From: Amborella trichopoda
Taxonomy: Eukaryota; Streptophyta; Magnoliopsida; Amborellales; Amborellaceae
Reading direction: 5' to 3'
DNA: 64,000 nt
NCBI RefSeq assembly: GCF_000471905.2
Contig: NW_006500271.1
Coordinates: 182,841 to 246,840, forward strand
The position numbers and the translations under genes are program-made. Position 1 is the first letter of the stretch, and each line of letters opens with the position of its first letter. The notes beneath the pieces were generated by a model. The model had not been told where the DNA came from and did not search any database. It saw only the letters and a program-made list of their open reading frames with translations. Positions 1 through 10,611 of the stretch are shown one piece after another.

Positions 1-1299
1 CATGTCATTTAGGTGACACGAACCGTGTCCCCTAGGCGGCACGAGGCATGCCACCCATATAAGTATTTTTTTTTTTTTTTATAACTGAGGTGGGTGACAC
101 TGGTCGTGTCGTCTGGGCTGCACGAGACATGCCGCCCAGATGCAAAACCTTTTTTTTTAATATTGTCCCTGTTGGGGGGTCTTTTCATGTGTATGCATGC
201 ATTCATTGAGGTATACTTTCTTTACACACATTTTTCAAACCGAATTTTTACAAACTCAGCCTCTTCTAGTTATAGGGTTTTCATTTTGAATTTCCAGTGA
301 TGGGTCATCGTACGCACACACTGGGATGAGCATGCCTCCTTTTGTCTCTGGGGATCTAGTCGAGAGAAAGATGCTCCCAGACTAGCCAATTTTGTCATTG
401 GCGAGGTTCACCCATCTCTTATATGTGGTAGTTGGCAATTATACTCATATAAACATGGAGTACTTGACTAGTTTTGAGCCTTCTTAAAAGGCATAGGAAG
501 TTGGCTTCAAGAATGAAGCCAGATGACTAACAGTTTAACCTCTTGTAGTGATGGAGGAAGTCCCTGCTAAAAGGAGAAAGCTTTTGAAAATGGATGATTT
601 TAATAATCAAACAGCATTTTTAAAAAGGATGGGCCTTACAATTTTGCTTTCTGTGGCCCCTTTGGTGGTCATTTTCTTTGTTATACTCTACCCAAAGATG
701 CTTAAAGGATTCCCTTATGGGATTGTGAGAACTTAGAAATCACGAAGTTGTCTTTTTACCTTTGAAACTTTCATCCTCTACTTCATGGATACATGAAAAG
801 TCCTCTGGATTCTTGTTGGGCTTTCGTCTTGGAGGGCTTCGACGTTTTCCAGGCTTTGTCAAAATCACTTTTCTTGTCCATTCATGTTACCCTCCTATAT
901 CTTTTTGAGCTAGTTCTGTTGGGAACCTGTAGGGTTTAGGAGGAGTCTTCATCCTCTGGGTCTGCTTGTGCAGTATTATTGGAACTTGCAAGTACTTCTT
1001 TGTACTTGAGTGTTTTGCATCAAAAGCTCCTTCTTGGAGATCTTTTTATTCATTTTACCTATGATGCCTTTTCAGGTTTTCACCACGTCCATTTTTTTGT
1101 TTTTTATTCATTATTATTATTTATTTATTTTTATTTTTTTCTTTGTGATGCCTTTTCAAGTTTTCACCACGTTTTTGCCCTCGTTACGAGCAGCATTTTC
1201 TGAGATACATTTCATTAATGGGGTCGTTGAGTTCGTACCCCTCTTGATGTTTTATTTTAAAAGAATGGCCTGCATGCACTCAGGTAACCACAAATGGCC
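1..1299 (-). other. 3' untranslated region of element A
   Basis: No coding sequence is visible. The stretch aligns by eye with the region after integrase in element B (47761-49100): both share the segment around 960-1020, which matches the reverse complement of about 48000-48100. Two copies of a phrase resembling GATGCCTTTTCAGGTTTTCACC occur near 1061 and 1148. The same phrase in variant form occurs in the 3' regions of elements E and F. The left end (11-139) carries hairpin modules, annotated separately. Confidence 0.6.
11..139. repeat. Inverted-repeat modules of the GGYGACACG...CGTGCCGCC type
   Basis: At least two modules are present, about 11-57 and 91-138. Each pairs a GGYGRCACG-like arm with a CGTGYCRCC-like arm across a few bases, followed by CCCAG or CCCAT. 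The same module recurs in element B, both in its LTRs and in its leader and 3' region. Confidence 0.7.
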
Positions 1300-2300
1300 C
1301 CTCTCAATTAGGTTTGAACTTGCCTAGAGGGTGTGGATTTGTAAGAGTGTGGAAGATTTTCTTGATTACCATGTCTCCTTCTCCGAATTGTTGAGGAATA
1401 ACTTTTCCTTGGTATTCCCTCTCGGTTCTACGCTGGTAAGCAGCAATATTTTGTGTTGCTGATAGTCGTTTTTCATTCAAATTAATGAGAGTAGCAATTC
1501 GTGCTTCGATCTTTTATTCCTCATCTGAATTTTTATGAATAAGGACTCGGAGAGATGGTATCTCAACCTCGATAGGTTTCACTGCTTCCATACCATACAC
1601 CAATGAGTATGGGGTCATGCCAGTAGGAGTCTTCTCAGTTGTCCGGTAGGCCCATAGGGCATCATTTAGCTTTTCGTGCTAATCGTTCCCGCCTTCAATT
1701 ATTTTGTTTATGATTTAGAGAAATCCTTTATTTGTGGCTTCTGCTTGTCCATTTCCATGAGGGTAGTAAGGTGTGGAGAATTTCTATGTTATCCCAAACC
1801 TTTTGCACACCTTAGTGACCTTTTCATTTTTTACATTGGATCCATTGTCAGTGATGATCGACTCAGGACCACCAAATCTGAGTACAATATTGTTCTTTAT
1901 GAAACGGGCAACATGGCGGCCTTCAATTTTAACAAATGATGCATCCTCTACTCATTTGGTGAATTATTCTGCAGCTGTTAATATAAAATGTTAGCCGTTT
2001 GAGGCTTTTGGTGATATCATTATGATGATATCAAGACCCCACATGGCGAAGGATCATACGGGCGGTGTTGAGTTGAGTGATACGGACGGTACATGGATGA
2101 GGTCTCCATAGAGTTGACATTTGGGACACCTCTTAACGAACTTCCAACAGTCTTCAGCCATGGTGGTCCAGTAATAGCCTTGGCGCTTGATTTTCTAAGC
2201 TAAGGTGGCTGCCTCATAATGACCTCCTTCATTGTGCAACTCTGTTAGTACTTGGTCAACTTCTTGCTAATTGAGGCACCATAGAATGATACCATGGAAG
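1300..2300 (-). pseudogene. Integrase of element A, degenerate
   Basis: Reading the minus strand from 2300 to 1300 gives, in order, an H-H-C-C zinc-binding region (HNEGGH..., then CPKCQ), a D,D-35-E core and a C-terminal tail that ends like the copy in B (LGKFKPN). The three catalytic acidic residues are visible: GLDI, TDNGSN and NGQAEATN. Several stop codons and small indels break the frame, so it is a pseudogene. The plus-strand open frames over 1676-1994 are shadows of this gene. Integrase would have joined cDNA to target DNA in the nucleus as part of the Gag-Pol polyprotein. Confidence 0.85.
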
Positions 2301-2503
2301 GATTTCTTGAACAAGAGGTCACTTCTTACCAAGAATCCCATCGAAAACCTTTGAAGGCTTTCTTTATTGTTTTTGGTGGCTCCTTCGGGGTATAACCCAT
2401 CTTTTAACAGGGATAAAACATCGTGGAACCATGGTTTTGCCTAAACTAGCGCATCTGAAGCAACGAGAGACACTTCTTCATCGTTATCATTTTCTTGCTC
2501 TAT

Positions 2504-2771
2504 TTATTTTTCGATCCTTAGTGGGGAAGGGTCATGTTTGTTTTTAACGTAGAATGGTAGTGTGACGATTTCTTGAGGAATATCAACTATTGAGATTGCG
2601 AGGGTGTCGACGAACCGATTATTTTCCCTAATCACGTGCTGGAAGGTGATTTTCTTAAAATATGAGATCATCTTTTCCACCTTTTCTTGATAAAGGTTAA
2701 GCCTTTTTTCTTTCACCTTCCGAATCCCTTTAATTTAGTTCATGATGAGTAAGGAGTAACCAATCACTTGT
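2504..2771 (-). pseudogene. RNase H C-terminal part of element A, interrupted by E
   Basis: The minus strand encodes YQEKVEKMISYFKKITFQHV followed by IRENNRFVDTLA, the usual end of the second (archaeal-type) RNase H domain in Tat elements, where the ENxxADxLA motif is seen. Upstream the frame reads QVIGYSLLIMN and then a stop where B has Q. The usual GDS motif is GYS here. The domain is split at 2771/2772 by insertion of element E; its N-terminal half is at 24699-24900. Confidence 0.8.
2767..2771. repeat. Target-site duplication of E, left copy
   Basis: CTTGT lies next to the TG end of the E LTR. The right copy at 24699-24703 is CTCGT, one transition different. Removing E and one copy of the duplication restores a continuous RNase H reading through QQIQVIGYS, which supports the exact junction. 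Confidence 0.85.
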
Positions 2772-3164
2772 TGGTTAGGTGCCTCGATCTCGCACTCCGG
2801 ATCCTTTGAGGATCGGGAGGCACATGTCTCGGGTTTCAAGGGAAGACCCTGGACGTTTATGAGATCGCTCTCTCGGGAACCTTGTTCGAGAACGGGGGCA
2901 AGTATTACCAACTGATGAGAGAGGAATTTAAAGGTGGGTTCGGGACTTACTCGAGCTCACACGCGTAGGCGCCCTCTTCGATCACGAAGAAAGCCCCTCA
3001 GTAATAAAACTGGTTTGGAATCGCCTCCCTTGGCTTGTACTCTTCTTGTTTTCTACTCTTCTGCAATCACACACAAGAGTAGAAGGAGAAGAAACAAGGA
3101 GGGAGAAGAAAGGAAGAGAAGAGTATGAAAGAAAAGAGGATAAAAGAGAGAGGGAAGGAAGGCA

Positions 3165-4135
3165 CAGTCATGTCTCGCCAACTGACAGAAGAGGAGAGAG
3201 AAAAACCAATCGGCGCTAGGTCTTTCTAATTGATAGATGAAGAGAGGAAGACTAGTCGACGCTAGGTCTCGTCGATTAACAGACGAAGAGAGAGATAACC
3301 AGTCGACGTTAGGTCTCACCGACTGACAGACGAAGAGAGGAAAACCAGTCGGCACTAGGTCCCACCGACTGATGATGAAGAGAGAGAAAGACCAGTCAAT
3401 GTTAGGTCTCATCGACTGACAGATGAAGAGAGAGAAAACCAGTCGGTCATGAGTCTCATCGATTGACAGGTGAAGAGAGAGCAAACCATTCAGCACTAGG
3501 TCTAGCTGACTGAAAAGCTAAGAGAGAGGAAAATCAGTAGGCGTTAGGTCTTGCCGACTGACAGACAAAGAGAGAGAAAACCAGTCCGCACTAGGTCTCA
3601 ACAATTGACGAACAAAGAGAGAGAAAACTGGGCAACGTTAGGTCTCACCGACTGTCAAAAGAGAAGAGAAAAAAACCAGTTGGTGTTAGGTTTCACCAAT
3701 GGACAGACAAAGAGAGAGAAAGATCAGTCAGCACTAAGTCTTGCTAACTGACAGATGAAGAGAGAGAAAACCAGTCGATGCTAGGTCTCACCGACTAACA
3801 AACAAAGAGAGAGGAAAACTAGTCACCACTAGGCCCTGCCGACTGACAGACGAAAAGAGAGAAAGAACGGTTGGCACTAGGTCTTGCCGACTCACAAACA
3901 AAGAGAGAGAAAATCAGTTGACGTTAAGTCTCACTGACTGATAGACGAAAAGAGGGAAAACCAATCGACGCTAGGTCTTGTTGACTAATAGACGAAGAGA
4001 GAGGAAAATCAGTCGGTGCTAGGTCTCGTCGAATGATAGATGAGGAGAGAGAAAATCAGTTAGTGCTAAGTCTCGCTTGACAAATAAAGAGAGACAAAAC
4101 CAGTTGATGTTAGGTTTTGTCAACTGACAAAAGAG
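3165..4135. repeat. 48-bp tandem array in the 3' LTR of E (about 20 units)
   Basis: Each unit has a hairpin-forming core (CAGTCGG...CCGACTG type, loop rich in CTAGGTCT) and a spacer of the GACGAAGAGAGAGAAAAC type. The period is about 48 bp, for example 3252 to 3300. Units differ from each other at many sites. Several keep paired arms through joint changes, for example CAGTTGA/TCAACTG at 4101-4126 and TTGGTG/CACCAA at 3680-3699. Long frames read from the other strand (3053-3496) are a by-product of the repeat. Confidence 0.9.
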
Positions 4136-4965
4136 AAGAGAGAAAAAAAGGATAGAGGGAAGAAGAGAGGATGATAAAGTGAGATAGAGACAAGAAGAAG
4201 AGAGAGATAAAGATGAGAAGAGAGGATAAGAGAGACAGGGATAAAGATGAGAAGTAAAGAGAGAAAGAGATAGAGATGAGAAGAAGAAAGAGATAGAGAT
4301 GAGAAGAAGAAAGAGATATAGATGAGAAGAAAGAGATATAGATGAGAAGAAAGAATGAGAGAGAAAGATAGAGAAGAAAGGATGAGAGAAAAAGAGATAA
4401 AGATGAGAAGAAGAGAGAGAAAGAGATAGAGATGAGAAGAGGAGAGAAAGAGGGGAGGAGAGAGAAAGAGGGGAGAAGTGAGAATGATAGAGAGACAAAG
4501 ACAAGAAGAAGAGAGAGAAAGAGAGATGAGAAGAGAGGATGAGAGAGAAAGAGATAAAGATGAAAAGAGAGAGAGATAAAGACGAGAAGAAGAGAGAGAA
4601 AGAGATAAAGATAAGAAGAGGAGAGAAAAAGAGATAGAGATGAGGAGAAAGGATAGAAGAGAAAGATAGAGATGAAAAGAGAGGATGAGAGAGAAAGAGA
4701 TAAAGACGAGAATAAGAGATAGAGATGAGAAGAAGAGATAGATATGAGAAGAAGAGAGAGAAAGAGATAGAGATGAGAATAAAGGATGAGAGAGAAAGAT
4801 AGAGATGAAAAGAGAGGATGGGAGTAAAAGAGATAAAGATGAGAAGAAGAGAGAGAAAGAGATAGAGACGAGAAGAAGAGAGAGAAAGAGAGAGATGAGA
4901 AAAAGACAGAGAAAGAGATAGAGATGAGAAGAAGAGAGAGAAAGAGGGGAGGAGAGAGAAAGTTA
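4136..4965. repeat. GA-rich low-complexity tract in the 3' LTR of E
   Basis: About 0.8 kb of purine-only-like sequence, with imperfect repeats of GAGATAGAGATGAGAAGAAGA and similar. The complementary pyrimidine strand yields Ser/Leu-rich frames (4019-4504) that are artefacts of composition. The matching tract in the other LTR is 22376-23290. Element F has a pyrimidine-rich counterpart on the opposite strand. Confidence 0.9.
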
Positions 4966-6409
4966 TCTGCCTAAAGGGTACCGACCTTTTTTTTTCTCTC
5001 CTCTCTCTCTCTAAGACGTTCCCAAGAACTTCAACAAGGATGGAAATTTTATTGAATCAATCAAAAAAATGAATTGAAGCCCTTTACAATTTTGCTTTGC
5101 ATGCTTATAAAGAGTTCGGCTAAGACCTGGGTGTGCACCCAAAAACTAGCTAGAATTGAAGATAATTATAGTTTAATTGAATTAAAAGAAATTCCAAAAA
5201 TGGTGCAAAAAGATCGCTTTGCCCCTGCTAAACAATGTGTCAAATTCCATAACAGTTCCTGCTGCTGCTTAAGAACGTGCGTGATCTTTTACGGCAGACC
5301 CTAAGTTATTCTAATGCCTGTTTGATCGAAGATTTCTTATATGGCTCAGCATGGCGATTGTTTTCATACCAACTTCGAGCCATGAATCATGTTTTTAACC
5401 CATGATCATAAGACTTGATTTGTAGATGAATTTTGAAAGATTCGGAGCCACTGTGTGCTTGTTCCTTGATATTTTTTCGTGATTTCTTCATTAAATCACA
5501 CTAAGCATGCCGTCATGATCATGTTGCAATGAACATAGCTTGATTTCGTGTCCGGATGAAGATTTTGTCGTCTTGAGTTTTTTACCAGATTCTTGAAATT
5601 CAACGGCCAAAATTTACAGCAGCTTTGATGCCTTTGTGTGTGAAATCCAACTGTTCATCATATGCGAAGTTTGGACCAGAGATAGCCTCTGATCTCACAC
5701 ACATAATGCAATTGGTTTCATGCCGATTGAGTATGCGAGCATCGTGATCTGGCTGCTCGAACGAGGTGTGCTGCTGCTGAATTTTCTGTAACTTCCTTCA
5801 TGAATCAACAACTTTCATTTAGTTTTTCTCTCTGCTCGGGCGTCATCACGGAGCGTACCACATATCGAATTGTTCGTCTTGATGAGACAAACATGCTCAC
5901 CAAATTTACGAGAGATTTGATCTAGAATGAGTGAGATATAGGCCCCAAAAGGGACTGCCCATGACTATGAAAACAGCCACCTTTAATGGTGTTTTGGTGC
6001 AGTGAGGCCACACAATAATAGTGTATGGCCTACCTCTTTCAAGTTTTTTACCCATAACTTTGTCCTAGAGTGCCCGATTAAGCCAAAACTTGACTCATAA
6101 GGGCTTTTTATCGTGCCAAATCTAATGGCAATGGTATGACAGTTGTTTGATGCACCAAAAGTACAGCTCAAGTTATGAGGTCCATTTTAGGGTGTCAGAG
6201 ACCGGATTCGCTGAAATTGTGTTGTTTTGTTCATTGCCTTAGACATGTATGATCGTGATGAAACTTTACAGGTCATCTTTTGAAGTACTAATGACAATCA
6301 TAACCAATTCTGGGGCCACTCTGTGACTGTCAAGAATTTCCACTGTTTTGTAGGCTTTATTGACTTACTTCCTACTAGGGACCAAGGTGTTGAAAAATAG
6401 GTTCAAACA

Positions 6410-9254
6410 ACTTGCCCCACTGAATGTTGTGCTTCAAGAGAAGCGAGAAGGACAATCATTCAAAAACTTTCCTTCAGCTTTTACTTCTTTCTTCCTAGCC
6501 ACAGGACCACGTGAACACCGAGGAGATTCACATAATGGTGTAATTAGGCAGCTCAGACGTAGGGATGAATTGTTTGTGGGTCCGTCCGTGGAGACTTTAG
6601 CAGGAGAAGAGACATTTTTGAGGGATCTTATCGAAGTCCTCACCCTCGTGCGAATTGTTGGTGATTCTGAATCTGAGGATTTTGTACGAACCTCGTCAAT
6701 TAGAATCAGGCCCATCTAACAATTGAGTGCCATGTAGAAGGGCATTGTTCCCATTTGGTCTGGGTTTGTTGGTTTTCTTTGATAGATGTTGTTTGCTGCT
6801 ACACCACTTTTAACATTCAGAGTACCACTATGAGTCTTGTCCACTAAGTCCAATTGGGGGCAGGTTCTATTAGCCGATCCCGAAGGTTTGATCATGTCGG
6901 CTAGACTACCTGATGTCTCTAGCAGGTTCTCCCCTTGCTTTGTCAAGTTCCTACCTTTGTAATGTTTGTTACTAGAGTGCATTTGTGACCTCGTGGGAAT
7001 AATATTCTTCCTCATGAGACTTGTCTTGCCGTCTTGGCGAGTCTTCTGCCTTTCGAGTCCTTTTGCAACTGGACTCAGGCTGTTGGGATCTTTTCTTTGA
7101 AGCTCATATTTTGGAGTCTTGATAGTGTGACACAATGGATTTTCTTCTTTTGAGTGAGGGCTGAACTCGCTCGTTGAGACAAATGCTGTATCAACCTGTT
7201 TATTAGTCCAAGCGTCCTTTATGAATTTTCACTTGAACTTGGGAAGCGATGCCGTAAAGACGGTTTTCACCAACTTCTTTTTATTTTGGGGCTCTTTTAC
7301 TCATAACCTTGTGGCTATGTCTACCCTTTTCATCAATTTTTACTCACGATGCCCTTTCGGATTTTCACTGTGCCTGTTTCTTTATTTACAGAACACTTTT
7401 ACTCATGTTTTCGTGACCATGCCCGTCCGTCATTTTTACTCATAGCATTCCCTTGTTAGGTATACACCATGTCCGTTATTATTCATTTCTTTTTTGTGAA
7501 GGCATGTTTAAGGTCATGCCTCCGGGACCTACGCGAAACAGTTTAACGTCATACGGCCTAGACGTGCACTATGGTTTAAGGTCATACAGTTGGATCGTGG
7601 TGGTGATGAATGGCAGTACGTGGAGGCCATGGAGTGAGTATGGTGAGGGTTTGACTCACTTGGGGAATTGGCATTAGGCTACCTATGATGTATGAAATGT
7701 GAGTGGATGATGGTGACCCACTAACTTACAACGAGTATGGATGGCGAGATGGTTCGCCGTTCTGTGAGTGCAGGTGAGACTCACTGGGGAATGAGGTGTG
7801 GTGATGAAGTGAATGAACTCACTGGGAAGATAATGAAGATGACACACACACTAACAGTTAGGTTAGGGAAGGCATGCGTGAAAAGTACACGTAAAATGCG
7901 TGTGCATGTATGTGGGGTAGAGTTTATGGTCATGCCTTGTGGACCTATGCAAACAGTTTATTGTCATGCGGTCTGGACGTGCACTGTGGTTTAAGGTCAT
8001 ACAGCTGGACCGTGGTTATGTAGTTTAAAGTCATATAGCTAGGACTTTGCAATTTAAGGTTGTGCAACTAAACCTCTGCTACAGTTTAAGGTCATATACT
8101 TCAGACCATGGTGCTGAGCCTTTTAACGTCATGCAGCTATGACGTATACTATGCTTTAAGGTCATACAGGTGGACTGTGATTATGCAGTTTAAAGTCATA
8201 CAACTAGGACCGTGCAGTTTAAGGTCGTGCAACTAGACCTCCGCTACAGTTTAAGGTCATATAGTTTGGACCATGTTGTTTAGGATCGTACATCTAGACC
8301 ACCGCTATAGTTTAAGGTCATATAGTTTGGATCATGACTGTGCAGTTTAGGTTCATGCAACTAAGACCGTGCAGTTTAAGGTCTTGCAACTAGACCTTCG
8401 CTACAATTTAAGGTCATATAGTTTGGACCATAGTTGTGCAGTTTAGGGTCATGCAATTTAAGGTCATACAACTAAACTTCCGCTATAGTTTATGGTCTTA
8501 TAGTTTGGATCATGGTTGTGTAGTTTAGGGTCATGCAACTATGATCATGCAGTTTAAGGTCGTGCAACTAGACCTCCGCTACAGTTTAAGGTCATATAGT
8601 TTGGACCATGTAGTTTAGGGTCGTGCATCTAGATCATTCTGTGGATTGCCATGTAGGTGGAGCTCCATGGAGAATAGATCTGTGGATGACAATCCGACTC
8701 CCTGGGAATAAAATGGTTTAAGACCATTCACAAACTGAGGGATCAAATAGAAATGGTGTCCTAACGAAGGATGGCCAACAAAAGCATATTTCACTAAGGG
8801 TTAGTGGGCGGGGTAAGCATACTCTCTAGGGTGAAAGATAACTTAGTGTGAAACAGACCCACAAAAAATTGAAGAGGTAAGAATGACCCTAACTTCAGTG
8901 GGGATAATGTGCCGCAGTAATTGTGTGGCTCCTATGTGGATGAAGGATAGCTCCTAACTCCATTAGGGATAATAGGCAATAATTTGGGTGCAACATCATT
9001 GATGGCAGGTCACTTCTTAGGTGCAATCCCACTAAGGATAAGTGATAGGACACACAAGACTTCAACTTGGAGTAGGTGACAATAGGCTACTGAAAATACG
9101 GCTGGTGCCAAGCGTACCTCTAAAGGTTTCTTGCGAGTATTCAACCATCGCTGAGTTCTCAAAACACAACCGACGCAGGGTTGTTAAAGATTCAGCTAGT
9201 GCTGTGAACGACCCGTCATATTGTTTAAAGACAACTGGTGTCAGGGTCATTTGG
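6410..9254 (-). other. 3' untranslated region of element E
   Basis: No coding region is recognised. Next to the LTR, the minus strand shows a probable polypurine tract (CAGTGGGGCAAGT, about 6410-6422). A 139-codon minus-strand frame at 6716-7135 has no recognisable motif and I do not call it a gene. 7200-7460 contains reiterated phrases such as TTTTACTCAT and CATGCCC. 7740-7850 repeats GACTCACTGGG-like phrases. The same parts occur in inverted order in F (56150-58101), so both elements share this 3' region. The distinct array at 7930-8640 is annotated separately. Confidence 0.6.
7930..8640. repeat. Tandem array in the 3' region of E, unit about 33 bp
   Basis: The plus strand repeats phrases of the form CAGTTTAAGGTCATACA, then GCTGGACCGTGGTTATG, with variants such as GTCGTGCAACTAGACCTC. 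There are about 20 imperfect units, with outlying copies near 7530-7590. The reverse complement of this array occurs in element F at 56390-57060. Tandem arrays in this position are known for Ogre-type elements (hypervariable 3' UTR). Confidence 0.85.
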
Positions 9255-9420
9255 AAACACTCCTGACGCTAAATCAATCGGTGCTAAGGTTATTTGAAAT
9301 TCACTCGGTAAAATGTCAATTGGTGCTCAGGTTGTTTGAAATTCACCGAGCGCTAAGTCAATCGGCGTTAAGGATGCTTGAAATTCACCCGGTGCTAAGT
9401 CAACCGATGCTAAGAATGGA
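9255..9420. repeat. Short tandem array in E, unit about 44 bp
   Basis: Three to four units carry CTAAGTCAATCGGTGCTAAGG with a following TTGAAATTCAC. The core TCGGYGCTAAG resembles the core of the LTR 48-bp array and of the 10270-10570 array. Confidence 0.75.
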
Positions 9421-10269
9421 TTGATGAGAGTTACCTCGAGCCTCAAATCAAAGCCTGACCCTACTCATCGTCATTTGGCTTCCCTTGGACACGACTGAAA
9501 TTCCAGTTTGTGAGGGACAATTGTAGGGTAGTGGGGTCGAAATAAGGGGGTAAAATCTCGTTTTCCCTTATTTTTCACCGAAGGTAGAAAAACTTAAGAA
9601 AAATTTCTTAACAATGAGCAGAGGATTTCTGAGTGAACACTCCGACAAGCAGAGGAACTCCGGCAAAGGTTTTGCAGGGAGGGTTCTCGGCCAACAGTGA
9701 GATTCCAGGCGGTTTTTTAGGGAAAACCTTCGGTGTGCAGACTTTGCCAAGACTTTGGTAAAGTTGCAGGAAAAGGAGAGTTCACTGGGGAGTTTTTCGG
9801 GAAACAAAAGAGATTCCTGTTGTAGCAATTTTTGATAGAAAAGACGGGAAGTGAAATTGCCATCATTTTCACGCGTCTTAGGAGTTTTAGGGGATTTCTC
9901 AGGAGTTTCCCGATGGTCGTGGTAACTTTCCAATGTTGTCAGTGGTGTTTACACAGGTTCCCGGGGACTTTGGGGACTTTTGCAGGAGTTTTCGATGAAG
10001 TTCTGGTGTTGTCCAGGTGAAAAAAGTAGGCGGGAAACGTTTTCAACGAGTTTTCAACCATGTAGTAGAAGTTTCGGTGGGAGATGAACAGTTACGGGAG
10101 GTGGACCATCATGGAAGACGTACAGTTGGTGGAGGTGAACTTTCATGGAGGTGAATCGTCGCAAGGGAGGCATACGATTCTCAGTCGCTCGTGTGTGAGG
10201 CAGCATCGAAGGACGTGGAGACGGTTGTCAATCGATGCAGCTATGTTCGAGGTGTCACGACTAAGATTC
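9421..10269. other. Region upstream of the antisense gene of E
   Basis: No coding sequence is recognised on either strand. The 121-codon minus-strand frame at 9568-9933 shows no known motif. The position suggests the 5' flank or leader of the plus-strand antisense gene that begins near 10612. I see no clear TATA box. Confidence 0.4.
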
Positions 10270-10570
10270 CTGGCACATGAGAGAGATTCGATCACAGCCG
10301 GCACTAGCCTTGGACAAGGTGAACCGGCGTTGGGTATTAGCAATCTCAACTGGTGTTGAGTGCTTAAAGACTCAACCGGCGCTAGTTGTCTTGTATGCAA
10401 CTGGTGCTGGGTGTTGGCAATTCAACTGGCGCTGAGTGCTGAAGGACTCAACCGACGCTAGTCGTCTGGCACACAACCGGTGCTAGTCTTCTGGCATGCA
10501 ATCGGTGTTAGGCATTTGAAAGACTCAACTGGTGCTACGTGTTGGCAAACTCAGCCGGCGCTGGTTTAAT
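10270..10570. repeat. Tandem array in E with AACCGGCGCTAG core
   Basis: About ten imperfect units of 27-35 bp carry the core AACYGGYGCTRG, alternating with GTGTTGGCAA- or GAAAGACTC-type spacers. It sits just before the antisense gene. It shares its core with the LTR 48-bp array (TCGGCGCTAGG). Confidence 0.8.
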
Positions 10571-10611
10571 GTCTTAGCAACATTTGGGAGTAAACCACCA
10601 AGTTGTTTATA

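Larger units (their letters stand above)
1..2771 (-). mobile_element. Tat-lineage Ty3/gypsy element A, 3' half (cut by window edge and by insertion of E)
   Basis: This is the 3' portion of a minus-strand LTR retrotransposon: the end of RNase H, integrase and 3' untranslated region. It is collinear with plus-strand element B (46324-49100), so A and B are one family in opposite orientation. The coding part has several in-frame stops. The 3' LTR lies beyond the left window edge. The other half of A is at 24699-30554, separated by nested element E. The Tat lineage is inferred from a second RNase H-like domain, the zinc-motif gag and similarity of overall layout to Ogre/Retand-type elements. Confidence 0.85.
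2772..6409 (-). repeat. 3' LTR of element E
   Basis: Matches 20448-24698 along its length, with the same ends (TGGTTAGG... and ...TTCAAACA on the plus strand). On the plus strand the order is U5 end, a 48-bp tandem array (3165-4135), a GA-rich tract (4136-4965), the R/TATA area (a decayed TATA-like stretch near 5103-5113) and U3 to 6409. It is about 600 bp shorter than the 5' LTR. Roughly 400 bp present at about 20750-21150 is missing near 3075, and the arrays differ in length. Confidence 0.9.

Noticed and set aside
1676-1994. Plus-strand frames of 87 and 73 codons
   Set aside because: Shadows of the minus-strand integrase of A. The same shadow appears on the minus strand of B at 46949-47387.
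3165-4135. CRISPR-like look: regular ~48-bp spacing with a palindromic core
   Set aside because: The intervals between cores are themselves the same purine-rich repeat, not unique spacers. The setting is an LTR in a plant genome and there is no cas gene.
3053-4504. Long minus-strand frames rich in Ser, Leu and Phe (147 and 161 codons), and similar ones at 22407-22676 and 59680-60488
   Set aside because: They follow from the 48-bp array and GA/CT-rich tracts. The amino-acid pattern repeats with the DNA period and carries no domain.
6716-7135. 139-codon minus-strand frame near the 3' LTR of E
   Set aside because: No motif and no similar frame in the homologous part of F (57300-58100), so probably chance.
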